64,000 bases of DNA from assembly GCA_963816985.1 (NCBI GenBank), contig CAWFMF010000004.1:806001-870000 (forward strand), given 5' to 3'. The translations under genes were made by a program, and so were the position numbers. Position 1 is the stretch's first letter, and each line of letters opens with the position of its first letter. The notes beneath the pieces are model-generated. The model worked only from the letters and a program-made list of their open reading frames with translations. It did no database searches and was not told the origin of the DNA. The stretch is from JAIVJM01 sp963816985 (GTDB lineage: Bacteria > Acidobacteriota > Blastocatellia > Pyrinomonadales > Pyrinomonadaceae). This document shows positions 1-7,445 of the stretch, in pieces.

Positions 1-190
1 CATTGTTGGGCCAACATTGGGACATTATTGGGTCAGGAAATGGGCCAGTTTATGGGCCACTAATAAGAGCTAAGGAAGGGCTTGAGGGCCACATTCGCCC
101 AGTGGCCCACGGTGACGTGTGAGCATTTTGGGTCACTGCGCAGTGGGCCACTGGGTGGGTCAGTCATGGGCCATAGAGTGGGTCATGTGT
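1..190. repeat. Degenerate TGGGYCA heptamer repeat patch
   Basis: The word TGGGCCA or TGGGTCA (or a one-base variant) occurs about a dozen times in 190 bases on the + strand, with one copy inverted (TGGCCCA near position 102). Spacing is irregular. The patch lies just past the 3' end of the XRE gene and runs off the left edge of the window. I see no convincing gene in it. Confidence 0.6.
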
Positions 191-192
191 CT

Positions 193-471
193 TTAGAAGC
201 CCTTAGACTTGGCTGGCAGCTTCGCGGGCAAGTCCATCTCATCGTCAATCAAAGCTTCTACGCTGACATTCGCGGCGCGAGCATATCGTAAGAGAACCAG
301 CAACGGCGGCTCGGTCACGCCAAGCTCGTACTTCGATATTTGTTTGTACGTGATAAGGTCTTCAACCCCTAACTGCCTCAACGTCTCCGATTGCGACAGG
401 CCGAGTGCACTCCTAATCTGTGAAAGCTTCTCGCTAAGACGCGCGGGCGTCGGACGCGCTTTCCTCCCCAT
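193..471 (-). CDS. XRE-family helix-turn-helix transcriptional regulator
   Basis: A 92-residue protein that is almost entirely one helix-turn-helix domain of the Cro/C1 (XRE) type. The helices run from LSEKLSQIRSALGLSQSE through LGVEDLITYKQISKYELG, followed by the usual stabilising helix PPLLVLLRYARAANVSVEAL, and a short acidic then Lys-rich tail. Proteins of this size usually bind operators as dimers; no ligand domain is present. Its ATG overlaps the TGA of the 61-residue gene upstream (ATGA), so the two are probably translated together. The target is unknown; autoregulation is common in such pairs but is inferred here. Confidence 0.8.
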   Translation of the reverse strand: MGRKARPTPARLSEKLSQIRSALGLSQSETLRQLGVEDLITYKQISKYELGVTEPPLLVLLRYARAANVSVEALIDDEMDLPAKLPAKSKGF

Positions 472-656
472 CAGGCACGCCCTCCCGATGGGATGAGCGC
501 ACCCGGCGTCTTGCTATTCTCGCTAATTAGCGATAGAATGTCTGTGCGTAACTTGTCCGCCGTGAGTATGAACCTCTCAAACTCAACGGCGATGCTCACG
601 ACTCGGTTTTGAGGCTGAGGTTGAGCTACGCATCCGACCCGCTGACTTGTTTTCAA
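471..656 (-). CDS. Small protein of unknown function, coupled to the XRE regulator
   Basis: A 61-residue reading frame that starts at TTG and ends in TGA overlapping the ATG of the XRE regulator by one base. The middle (VVSIAVEFERFILTADKLRTDILSL) could form an amphipathic helix. I recognise no family. The case for a real gene rests on the ATGA overlap and the small coupled arrangement, which resembles two-gene regulator or toxin-antitoxin units. No strong ribosome site is visible before the TTG, and the start could lie elsewhere. Function unknown. Confidence 0.4.
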   Translation of the reverse strand: MKTSQRVGCVAQPQPQNRVVSIAVEFERFILTADKLRTDILSLISENSKTPGALIPSGGRA

Positions 657-887
657 AGACAGGAACGCGCGGAATATATCACATGAGCCTCACGTTAAAA
701 GGCATTCTAGTGACGGATAAGGGATAGGGGCGCGGCGAAGGTGACGCGCTTCTAAGCACGCCCGTTTACGAGTGGCGGGCTTGTGCCGGGTGACCGCGCG
801 TGCGTCGGGGTGGGCGTGTGCGCGGCCTCGCCGTGTCTAATCGTGAGGCGGGCTGTCGAATGGTGAGGCAAAGCGCAGGCGGGGATT

Positions 888-1228
888 GAGTTCACTGGCC
901 CGCGCAGTTAATTCCCGCCACTCGCAATTGAATTTGCACCGGCGCTAACTCAATTTGCGCCGGTGCAAATTCAATTGTGGCACGTCGTAATTGGATTTGC
1001 GTGAGTGCAAATTGAGTTGCGGCCTGCTGCAAGTGAATTGTTACGTGGCGTAATTGAATTGTTGTATGTGCTAATTCAATTGCGCCGTGTGGTAATTGGA
1101 TTTTCACAGGTCGCAATTAAATTAGCGTCGGTGCAAATTGAATTGTCAGTGGTTGTAATTCAATTTTCGCCCGCGCAAATTCAATTCCCGCCTGCGGGAA
1201 TTGAATTTGCGCGGGCGGACGAGCCATT
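888..1228. repeat. 21-bp tandem array with a phased AATT core
   Basis: At least 16 units keep an exact 21-base step. The five-base core (usually GAATT or CAATT) starts at 888, 909, 930, 951, 972, 993, 1014, 1035, 1056, 1077, 1098, 1119, 1140, 1161, 1182 and 1203, with a weak unit at 1224. Most units read GYAAWTSAATT followed by about ten variable, GC-richer bases. Because 21 is a multiple of three, both strands stay open and read as heptapeptide repeats, but the frames have no ribosome site and resemble no protein I know. The flanks (657-887 and 1229-1354) hold no gene I can support. Confidence 0.85.
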
Positions 1229-1354
1229 TCGGGAGGCGAAAATCGCTTAGGCGGGGGGTGGCGGGAGGGTATAAGATGTGCGCGCCGCCTCGCACCCTCT
1301 GGCGTCCTTTCTCTCACGAATGACGCCCTTTTTCTCACGAAGGAGAAGCCCACG

Positions 1355-1729
1355 ATGGCGAGAAACGAAAGCAGGCGGGTGGGGCTGAGGTTTGTCGAGG
1401 CCGACAGGAAGGCGTTCGCGGCTTTGGAGACGATGGGCGGGTACGAGCCGCCGAACGCCGTCTACTCGGTCACAGCCGTGAGGGAGTTGCGCGACGCGCT
1501 CGACGCGGCGCGGGTGGTCGAAGCACAGGCGGCTGCCGCCGCCGCCGCCGCGCGCGATACCGCCGCGGCGAAGGAGTGGGAGTTCCACAACGCCATGCTC
1601 GGCGTCAAGGCTCAGGTCGTCGCCCTCTTCGGGCGGGATTCCAACGAGGTGCAGGCGCTCGGACTCAAGAAGTCCTCCGAAATCAGGGCGGGCCGCCGCG
1701 CCAAAGGCGTCACTCGGCCACAGGAGTAG
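1355..1729 (+). CDS. Hypothetical protein with Ala-rich helical linker
   Basis: A 124-residue protein with a good ribosome site (AAGGAG ten bases before the ATG). The N-terminal part is charged, a run of about eight alanines follows near residues 60-68 and is probably helical, and the C-terminal part FGRDSNEVQALGLKKSSEI ends in a basic tail. It looks cytoplasmic, with no signal peptide or membrane segment. I do not recognise the family. It sits alone between the 21-bp repeat array and a secreted protein. The direct repeat CTCACGAA occurs twice just before it. Confidence 0.6.
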   Translation: MARNESRRVGLRFVEADRKAFAALETMGGYEPPNAVYSVTAVRELRDALDAARVVEAQAAAAAAAARDTAAAKEWEFHNAMLGVKAQVVALFGRDSNEVQALGLKKSSEIRAGRRAKGVTRPQE

Positions 1730-1999
1730 GCGCGCTGCGCGCCCGAATTGCGTCTGAGAGCGCGCGCCGAGAACTCTCGCTGTCACTACACGTCCGGTCG
1801 CGCCCCGCGAAGTCCACGAAATGGGATTGACTTGGCGGGGCGGGTTGGCATATCGTCGCGCCCTAAAGAGTGGCCGGGTGAGAGCCACCCTAAAAGTTTT
1901 GAGAGCAGGCGGCCTCGCCTCTCGACCCGCCCGGCCCGCACGAGTCCATTCCCGTTTCCGCTCCAACACGGCAAGTTCTTCGAGGGGAGAAACGTCCAC

Positions 2000-2479
2000 A
2001 TGCTTTACACGACGAAAAGAGTTTTGAAGTCCTCGCTCCTCGCGGCCCTGCTCGCCTCCGCGTTCGCGCTCCCCGTCGCCTCGGCGCAGAACGGCGGGGC
2101 GGCGAAGGACAAAGACGACCCGCCCTTCCACGACTACAAGGGCGTGCAAATCGGCATGACCGCCGACGAGGCGCGCAAGAAGCTCGGCGACCCGACCGAC
2201 AAGGGCGACGCGCAGGACTTCTACGCCGTCAACGACAACGAGACCGTGCAGGTCTTCTACGACGCACAGAAGAAAGTCCACGCCGTCTCCATCATCTACC
2301 TCGGCGGCGGGGCCGCGACCGCGCCCAACGCGAAGGCCGTCCTCGGCGTGGATGTCGAGGCTAAGGCCGACGGCTCGATGCACCGCCGCGTGGACAACAT
2401 GAAGGCGGGCTACTGGGTCGCCTACAGCCGCACCGCCGGCGACTCGCCGCTCGTCACCATCACCATGCAGAAAAAGTAA
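2000..2479 (+). CDS. Secreted protein with SmpA/OmlA (BamE)-like fold
   Basis: A 159-residue protein. The ATG at 2000 is chosen because it gives a clean signal peptide (basic start, hydrophobic core, cleavage after VASAQ); an upstream in-frame start would bury it. The mature part contains GVQIGMTADEARKKLGDP, the helix-turn signature shared by SmpA/OmlA/BamE-like domains, then strands QDFYAVNDNETVQVFYDAQ and KVHAVSIIYLGG. Related domains sit in the periplasm or on the outer membrane and act in protein-protein contacts. There is no lipobox cysteine, so it is probably soluble in the periplasm. The exact role is unknown. Confidence 0.65.
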   Translation: MLYTTKRVLKSSLLAALLASAFALPVASAQNGGAAKDKDDPPFHDYKGVQIGMTADEARKKLGDPTDKGDAQDFYAVNDNETVQVFYDAQKKVHAVSIIYLGGGAATAPNAKAVLGVDVEAKADGSMHRRVDNMKAGYWVAYSRTAGDSPLVTITMQKK

Positions 2480-2837
2480 CGGCGGGGCGTCCGCCTGCGC
2501 GCTCCGGCGTCTCGCTCGCCACGGCCTTCCACGGAGGCCGTGGCGACCGCTTGGCGACGCCGCAGCGCCCCGCCCGGCGCGCGGGGCCTCGGACACCCTC
2601 CGGCCCCGCCGCACCTTCACTCCGCACCGCACTCCTCCGCACCCGCCGCGCGCGTCCCCCTTCCGGCCCGGCGCGGTTGCTTTTCCCCGCCGCGATGCTA
2701 AGATAAACCCGTCGTTCCCCAAAGCCCATTTAAAGTAATTTCCGCAGCCGTAGAGACTCCCTTCTGCGGGAGACCAAAGCGACACGCGCCGGGCCGCCGC
2801 TGCGGCTGCGGTGTGCGCCGCACACCGAGGACAGAAG
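2480..2837 (+). other. Intergenic region with leader of the rsb operon
   Basis: These 358 bases hold no gene I can support. They contain a possible promoter (2677-2704) and a roughly 125-base leader with two GC-rich hairpins, one around CTCCC...GGGAG near 2758-2773 and one around CGGTGTGCG...CGCACACCG just before the ribosome site GAGGACAG of rsbR. Confidence 0.4.
2677..2704 (+). promoter_or_regulatory. Candidate sigma-70 promoter of the rsb operon
   Basis: TTGCTT and TAAGAT separated by 16 bases, about 130 bases before rsbR. Each hexamer matches four of six consensus bases. Nothing better is visible nearby. Confidence 0.3.
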
Positions 2838-3842
2838 ATGGCGGATCAGAACTCTTCCACGACGACCGACGAGCGGCCCATCGTCAACCTGCTTTCGACG
2901 CGCCGCGACGAGATTCTCAACCTCTGGATCAAGGGCCGCCTCGAAGCGGACGAGTTCCGCGACGAGCTGATCTCGAAGAAGGACTTGCGCGAGCAGTCGC
3001 GGCAGGTTCTCGACATGCTCGCGCAGGCCATCCCCGACTCCGGCGACGCGGGCTTCGAGCACCCGGCGTTCGAAGACCTCCGCGCCTACCTCAACGAGAT
3101 TTCGCACATGCGCGCCGTCAAGGGCTACACGCCGACCGAGAACGCGACCTACATCCTCTCTTTACGCAACGTCGTCATCCCGCTCCTCGCCGACGAGCTG
3201 GAAGGTAACGCCGAGGCGCTGGTGCGCGAGATGAACTACTTCACGCCGCTCCTGGACAAGATGAGCCTCGTGATGGTCGAGAACTTCATCCGCTGGCGTG
3301 AGGAGATCATCCGCCAGCAGCGCGCCGACATGCTCGAACTCTCGACGCCCGTCATCAAGGTCTGGGACAAAATCCTGACGCTCCCCATCATCGGCACGCT
3401 CGACTCGCGCCGCGCGCAGATGATGATGGAGGCGCTCTTGCAGAAAATCGTCGAGACCGGCTCGACCATCGCCATCCTCGACATCACCGGCGTGCGGACG
3501 ATGGACACTCTGGTCGCCAACCACCTCATCAAGACGGTGACGGCGGCCCGCCTGATGGGCGCGCGCTGCATCCTCACGGGCGTGAGCCCGGCCATCGCGC
3601 AGACGATGGTGCAGCTCGGCATAGACCTCACGCAGATCACTACCCGCGCGCAGATGTCCGACGGCATCAAGCTCGCGCTCGAAATGATCGGGCGCGCGGT
3701 CATCTCGACCAAGGCGCTCGCGCGGATGTCGAACGGGGCGGAGGGGTCGTCGGCCACCGCGGCCCAGTTCGCCGAGCAGGCCAAGAGCATCAACGACAAC
3801 AACGCGGAGCGCGAGGGCGCGTCGCGGTCTCCGCGCAAGTAG
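2838..3842 (+). CDS. rsbR: RsbR-type stressosome protein (N-terminal sensor plus STAS)
   Basis: A 334-residue protein in the layout of RsbR paralogues: an all-helical N-terminal sensor domain (residues 1 to about 170) and a C-terminal STAS domain (about 180-300). The STAS signature AILDITGVRTMDTLVANH carries threonines at the positions that RsbT phosphorylates in the Bacillus proteins. RsbR and RsbS build the stressosome, a large cytoplasmic complex that holds RsbT until stress is sensed. The ATG at 2838 is preferred over an upstream GTG because it follows GAGGACAG. rsbS and rsbT follow directly, which confirms the role. The sensed signal cannot be read from the sequence; no haem or flavin motif is obvious in the sensor half. 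Confidence 0.88.
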   Translation: MADQNSSTTTDERPIVNLLSTRRDEILNLWIKGRLEADEFRDELISKKDLREQSRQVLDMLAQAIPDSGDAGFEHPAFEDLRAYLNEISHMRAVKGYTPTENATYILSLRNVVIPLLADELEGNAEALVREMNYFTPLLDKMSLVMVENFIRWREEIIRQQRADMLELSTPVIKVWDKILTLPIIGTLDSRRAQMMMEALLQKIVETGSTIAILDITGVRTMDTLVANHLIKTVTAARLMGARCILTGVSPAIAQTMVQLGIDLTQITTRAQMSDGIKLALEMIGRAVISTKALARMSNGAEGSSATAAQFAEQAKSINDNNAEREGASRSPRK

Positions 3843-3920
3843 GCCGCGCAGAGAGAGTGTGTGTCTTTGTCCGGCGTCAAAGGGGCCGGAGTCAATTCCG
3901 AGAAGGGCGGAAGCAACGTT

Positions 3921-4358
3921 ATGGACGGATCGCAACGCATCCCGATTCTGAAGGTCGGACGGGTGCTCATCGTGCCGATTCAGGTGGACATGGACGACCA
4001 GACCGTGATGCACCTGCAAGAGCGCATCCTCATGGAGCTGGAGCGGACGGGCTCGCGCGGGGTCTTGATAGACATCTCGCTTCTGGAGATGGTGGACTCC
4101 TTCATCGGGCGCGTGCTCTCGGACATCGCGGCGATGGCGCGCATCATGGACGCCCGGACGGTGGTCGTCGGGATGCAGCCGGCGGTCGCTATCACGCTCG
4201 TCGAGCTGGGGCTGGAGCTGCGCGGGGTGGACACGGTCTTGAACGTGGACGAGGGCATCAAGCTCCTGCGCAGCGAGTTCGGCATTGACGAAGAGGACGA
4301 GGACGGGCTGTCACGAGGGGAGTTGGGAGCCTTTGCCGAGCAGATCAATCGCCCTTGA
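3921..4358 (+). CDS. rsbS: RsbS, STAS scaffold of the stressosome
   Basis: A 145-residue single-domain STAS protein. DISLLEMVDSFIGRVL contains the serine that is the RsbT phosphorylation site in Bacillus RsbS (DISxLExVDSFIGR). RsbS forms the stressosome core with RsbR and retains RsbT; its phosphorylation helps release RsbT. The ATG at 3921 follows a GGGCGGAAG ribosome site. An acidic stretch (DEEDEDG) followed by a short tail extends the C-terminus slightly beyond usual RsbS length. The 3' end overlaps rsbT by about 25 bases, which suggests coupled translation and fixed stoichiometry. Confidence 0.9.
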   Translation: MDGSQRIPILKVGRVLIVPIQVDMDDQTVMHLQERILMELERTGSRGVLIDISLLEMVDSFIGRVLSDIAAMARIMDARTVVVGMQPAVAITLVELGLELRGVDTVLNVDEGIKLLRSEFGIDEEDEDGLSRGELGAFAEQINRP

Positions 4359-4731
4359 GAGCGAGCACGACATCGCGGTCGCGCGCGGGCAGGTGCGCGA
4401 CATGGCCGCAGCCATCGGCTTCCGCCTGATAGACCAGACGCGGCTCGCGACGGTCGCCTCGGAATTGGCGCGCAACATCATCAAGTACGCCCGGCGCGGG
4501 CGCATGATCGCGCAGCCGACACAGAAGCCGGACGGGCGCGACGGCCTCCGCCTCATCTTCGAGGACGAAGGCCCCGGCATCGCCGACATCGAGGCGGCGA
4601 TGCGCGACGGCTTCACGACGGGGCGGGGCTTAGGCAAAGGGCTCCCCGGCTCGAAGCGGCTCGTGGACGAGTTCAAGATCGAATCCGGCGTCGGGCGCGG
4701 GACGCGCGTGACGATCGTGCGGTGGCTCTAA
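4333..4731 (+). CDS. rsbT: RsbT, serine/threonine switch kinase of the stressosome
   Basis: A roughly 132-residue GHKL-fold kinase matching RsbT in length and motifs: N-box ASELARNIIKYA, G1 box DEGPGI and the RsbT-type G2 loop GRGLGKGLPGSKRLVDEF. RsbT phosphorylates RsbR and RsbS and, when released, activates a downstream partner. The start is uncertain. The TTG at 4333 gives normal length and follows AGGGGAG; another TTG at 4285 would add 16 atypical residues. The gene overlaps rsbS. No anti-sigma, anti-anti-sigma or sigma gene is in the window, so the downstream partner is probably one of the two fusion proteins that follow. Confidence 0.87.
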   Translation: MPSRSIALESEHDIAVARGQVRDMAAAIGFRLIDQTRLATVASELARNIIKYARRGRMIAQPTQKPDGRDGLRLIFEDEGPGIADIEAAMRDGFTTGRGLGKGLPGSKRLVDEFKIESGVGRGTRVTIVRWL

Positions 4732-4740
4732 GCTCAACGC

Positions 4741-4820
4741 AGAAGTCAGAACGCTGAACGATGAACTGAAAGACAAGAGGCAGTCTGTTTTTCAGTTCAT
4801 CGTTCAGCGTTCTGACTTCT
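4741..4820 (+). repeat. Stop-to-start hairpin repeat, family A, copy 1
   Basis: Perfect inverted repeat with 31-base arms (4741-4771 and 4790-4820), built from TGAAC-like words such as AGAACGCTGAACGATGAAC. It fills the gap between the rsbT stop (4731) and the next ATG (4833). The pyrimidine stretch CTTTTCTTCC replaces a normal ribosome site. The same family recurs at 40251-40410. Confidence 0.85.
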
Positions 4821-4832
4821 GACTTTTCTTCC

Positions 4833-5885
4833 ATGCGTGAGTTTCATTCACAGACCATCACGGACGAGGCGCAGGTCGGCGCGGCGCGGCGGGCCGTGCA
4901 GCGGTACGCCTCGGCGCTCGGCTTCGGCGAAGACCAGTTGGCCGAGCTGGCCATCGTCGTGCAGGAGATAGGGACGAACGCCGTCCGCTACGCCACTAAC
5001 GGCGGCTGCCTCCACTGGACGACGACCTCCGGCGACGAGTCGGGGATTGAGCTTTTCTACGCCGACAAGGGGCCGGGCATCTACGACCTCGACCGCGCCA
5101 TCCGCGACGGCGTCTCGACGGGCGGGAGTCTGGGCGGGGGGCTCGGCGCGGTGCGCCGGCTGATGGACGAGTTCGACGCCTACTCGCTGGTCAAAGGCAC
5201 GACGCGCCGCCTCGGACTCTCGCGGCGTTCGACGCACGGCACGGCCATCATGGGCCGCAAGTGGGTCTCGGCCACGCCGCACGGCCCCGTCGCCGAGAGG
5301 GCGCGCGCGATGTCGAAGCGCCTCGGACTGTGGAGCCGCCCGCGCCCCGGCGAGGACATGAACGGCGACGCCTACTTCATCGGCCAGCACGACGGCGCGC
5401 TGCTCTTCGCCGTCGTTGACGGGCTCGGCCACGGGCGCGGCGCGCACGAGGCTTCGCGGGCCGCGCTCGAAACGCTCGCGCAGTGGCGCGGCGAGCCTTT
5501 GGACGAGCTTCTGTGGGAGGTGCACGCCGCTTTGCGCCCGACGCGCGGGGCCGTCATCGGCGCGGTCGTCCTCGACCCGGAGGCCGAGACGATGTACTAC
5601 GCGGGGGTCGGCAACGTCGAGGTGCGCGTCCTCGGCTCGCACGAGCCCGCGCGCCCGATTCCGGTCAACGGCACGCTCGGCGCGCGTCTCTCGCAGCTAC
5701 GCGTCTGGCCGCACCGCTGGACTCAGGGCTCGACGCTCGTCCTGGCGACCGACGGACTGAGCGCCAAGTGGGACATCGGCTCTTACCCCGACCTGCTCCC
5801 GCGCAGCCCGCAGCTCCTCGCGGGCGTCCTCCTCCGCGACTTCAGCCGCCCCTCGGACGACGCCACCGTCCTCGTCTTTCGTTGA
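4833..5885 (+). CDS. RsbT-RsbX fusion: GHKL kinase plus PP2C-type phosphatase
   Basis: A 350-residue two-domain protein. Residues 1 to about 145 are an RsbT/RsbW-like ATPase (N-box EIGTNAVRYA, G1 box DKGPGI, G2 loop GGSLGGGLGAVRRLMDEF). Residues about 160-350 are a SpoIIE/RsbX-type PP2C phosphatase (GEDMNGDAYFI, VDGLGHGRGAHEAS, ATDGL and SDDATVLVF supply the metal-binding acids). In Bacillus, RsbX dephosphorylates RsbR and RsbS and resets the stressosome. Joining an RsbT-like domain to an RsbX-like one suggests docking and reset in one chain. Whether the N-terminal domain is an active kinase or only a binding module is unknown. The gene follows rsbT in the same operon across a hairpin repeat. 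Confidence 0.85.
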   Translation: MREFHSQTITDEAQVGAARRAVQRYASALGFGEDQLAELAIVVQEIGTNAVRYATNGGCLHWTTTSGDESGIELFYADKGPGIYDLDRAIRDGVSTGGSLGGGLGAVRRLMDEFDAYSLVKGTTRRLGLSRRSTHGTAIMGRKWVSATPHGPVAERARAMSKRLGLWSRPRPGEDMNGDAYFIGQHDGALLFAVVDGLGHGRGAHEASRAALETLAQWRGEPLDELLWEVHAALRPTRGAVIGAVVLDPEAETMYYAGVGNVEVRVLGSHEPARPIPVNGTLGARLSQLRVWPHRWTQGSTLVLATDGLSAKWDIGSYPDLLPRSPQLLAGVLLRDFSRPSDDATVLVFR

Positions 5886-6012
5886 AGCTCAAGGTTCAAA
5901 GTTCAAAGTTCAAAGTCAAAGGCAAGGCTCCTGTTCTTAACTTTGAACTTTGAACTTTGAACCTTGAACTCATTTTCGGCTTTGAACTTTGAACTTTGAA
6001 CTTTAAACTTCG
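5886..6012 (+). repeat. Stop-to-start hairpin repeat, family B (TTCAAAG words)
   Basis: The left arm is a run of GTTCAAA heptamers starting three bases after the stop codon; the right arm is a run of CTTTGAA heptamers (about 5940-5970), followed by a second run (about 5980-6003). The folded RNA would be a long stem with slippage. It ends eight bases before the ATG at 6020. Confidence 0.85.
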
Positions 6013-6019
6013 GAGCGTT

Positions 6020-7363
6020 ATGGAAGGCATCAACTCGACCCGTCTGGGCGACATCTACGTGCGGCGCGAGGCCGACATCATCAAGGTGCGCGAGCGCGTC
6101 CGGCGGCTGGCGCGCGAGATGGGCTTCGACGCGACGACGCAGATTAAAATCACGACCGCCGTCTCCGAGCTGACGCGCAACATCTACGAGTACGCCAGGT
6201 CGGGCGCAATCACGCTCGCCGTGGCCGAGCGCGGCTCCTCCTCGACGGGCCTGCAAGTGACGGCGCGCGACGACGGCCCCGGCATTGACGAGGTCAAGCT
6301 CCGCTCGATCATCCGCGGCAGCTACCGCTCGCCTTCGGGGCTCGGCGTCGGGCTCATCGGCACGCGCCGCCTGATGGACGAGTTCGATCTGGCGTCGAAG
6401 CCGGACGAGGGCACGCGCGTCACCGTCGTCAAGTGGCTCCCGCCGGTCGAGGGGGCCGAGGTCAGAAAGCGCGTCGCCGAGTTGCGCTCGCTCGTGACGA
6501 CCGAGGAGGACGACTCGGCGTTCGAAGAGCTGACGCGGCAGAACCGAGACCTCGTGCAGGTCTTGAGCGAGCTCGAAGAGAAGCGCGAGCAGCTCGAACG
6601 CCTGAACGGCGAACTGGAAGCGAGCAACCGCGAGCTGAACGACGCCAACGCCAAGCTCCGCGAGTTGTCGGAGATGAAGGAAGAGTTCCTCGCGCTCACC
6701 ACCCACGACCTGCGCTCGCCCCTGACGGTCATCAGCGGCGTCATCAACTTCTTCACCTCCGGGCGTCTGGGCGACCTCACGGCGGAGCAGAAGAACATGG
6801 TCTCGATGATGGAGCGCAACACGCAGAGCCTCATCGAGCTGGTGAACGATCTGCTCGACGCCTCGAAGCTCGAATCCGGCACGATGCGCCTCGACCTCGC
6901 CTCGATAGACCTCGGCGCGCTCATCCACGAGGTGCGCGAGGGGATGCTCCCGATGGCGCGCGAGAAGGGCATCACCATCGAGGAGAGCGTCCTCGCGCAG
7001 CTCCCGCCGCTCGTCGCCGACCGCGCGAAGCTGCGCCGCGTCATCGTCAACCTTCTGTCGAACGCCTTGAAGTTCACGCCGAAGGGCGGGCGCGTCGAGG
7101 TCAGCGCCGCGCCGGAAGGCCGCTTCGTCCGCGTCTCCGTCACGGACACCGGCGTCGGCATCGCGCCCGAAGACATGGAGCGACTCTTCGACAAGTACGA
7201 GCAGGCCCGCTCGCGCGCCACGCGCAGCGAGAAGGGCACGGGCCTCGGCCTCTACATCACGCGCCAGATCGTCGAACTCCACGGCGGCAAAATCGAAGCC
7301 CGCTCCGAACTCGGCAAGGGCTCGACGTTTTCTTTCACCATTCCAACAGCAGAAAAGCCGTGA
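6020..7363 (+). CDS. RsbT-histidine kinase fusion
   Basis: A 447-residue protein. Residues 1 to about 145 are an RsbT-like GHKL domain (SELTRNIYEYARSG, DDGPGI, SGLGVGLIGTRRLMDEF). A coiled coil follows (about 165-215, rich in Glu/Leu/Arg), then a HisKA domain with the phospho-accepting His in LTTHDLRSPL (about residue 230) and a C-terminal HATPase (NLLSNALKF, DTGVGI, GTGLGLYI). It has no membrane segment and no PAS or GAF sensor, so it is cytoplasmic. A reasonable inference is that the stressosome captures the RsbT-like head and release switches the kinase. No response regulator is adjacent; the nearest is the HD-GYP regulator about 9 kb away. Confidence 0.88.
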   Translation: MEGINSTRLGDIYVRREADIIKVRERVRRLAREMGFDATTQIKITTAVSELTRNIYEYARSGAITLAVAERGSSSTGLQVTARDDGPGIDEVKLRSIIRGSYRSPSGLGVGLIGTRRLMDEFDLASKPDEGTRVTVVKWLPPVEGAEVRKRVAELRSLVTTEEDDSAFEELTRQNRDLVQVLSELEEKREQLERLNGELEASNRELNDANAKLRELSEMKEEFLALTTHDLRSPLTVISGVINFFTSGRLGDLTAEQKNMVSMMERNTQSLIELVNDLLDASKLESGTMRLDLASIDLGALIHEVREGMLPMAREKGITIEESVLAQLPPLVADRAKLRRVIVNLLSNALKFTPKGGRVEVSAAPEGRFVRVSVTDTGVGIAPEDMERLFDKYEQARSRATRSEKGTGLGLYITRQIVELHGGKIEARSELGKGSTFSFTIPTAEKP

Positions 7364-7440
7364 CAGGTAAATCGTGACAGGTGACAGGAGAAAGACTGTC
7401 TATTCTTCACCTGTCACCTGTCACCCGTCACGGTTCACGG
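7359..7440 (+). repeat. Stop-to-start hairpin repeat, family C, copy 1
   Basis: Built from GTGACAGG words. The stop TGA of the upstream kinase lies inside the first word (CCGTGACAGG). The right arm CACCTGTCACCTGTCAC continues to CGGTTCACGG and ends five bases before the ATG of mpl. The same family recurs at 53432-53511. Confidence 0.85.
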
Positions 7441-7445
7441 CTCTT

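Noticed and set aside
888..1228. CRISPR array
   Set aside because: The unit is 21 bases with a short degenerate core; no conserved 24-40 base repeat, no equal-length unique spacers and no cas genes.
1005..1250. Heptad-repeat protein on the + strand (and one on the minus strand)
   Set aside because: Both strands are open only because the repeat unit is 21 bases. No ribosome site or recognisable family.
1247..2785. A 512-codon open frame on the minus strand
   Set aside because: It runs antisense to a secreted protein gene and a repeat flank, is Arg/Val-rich and matches no family. High G+C creates such frames.
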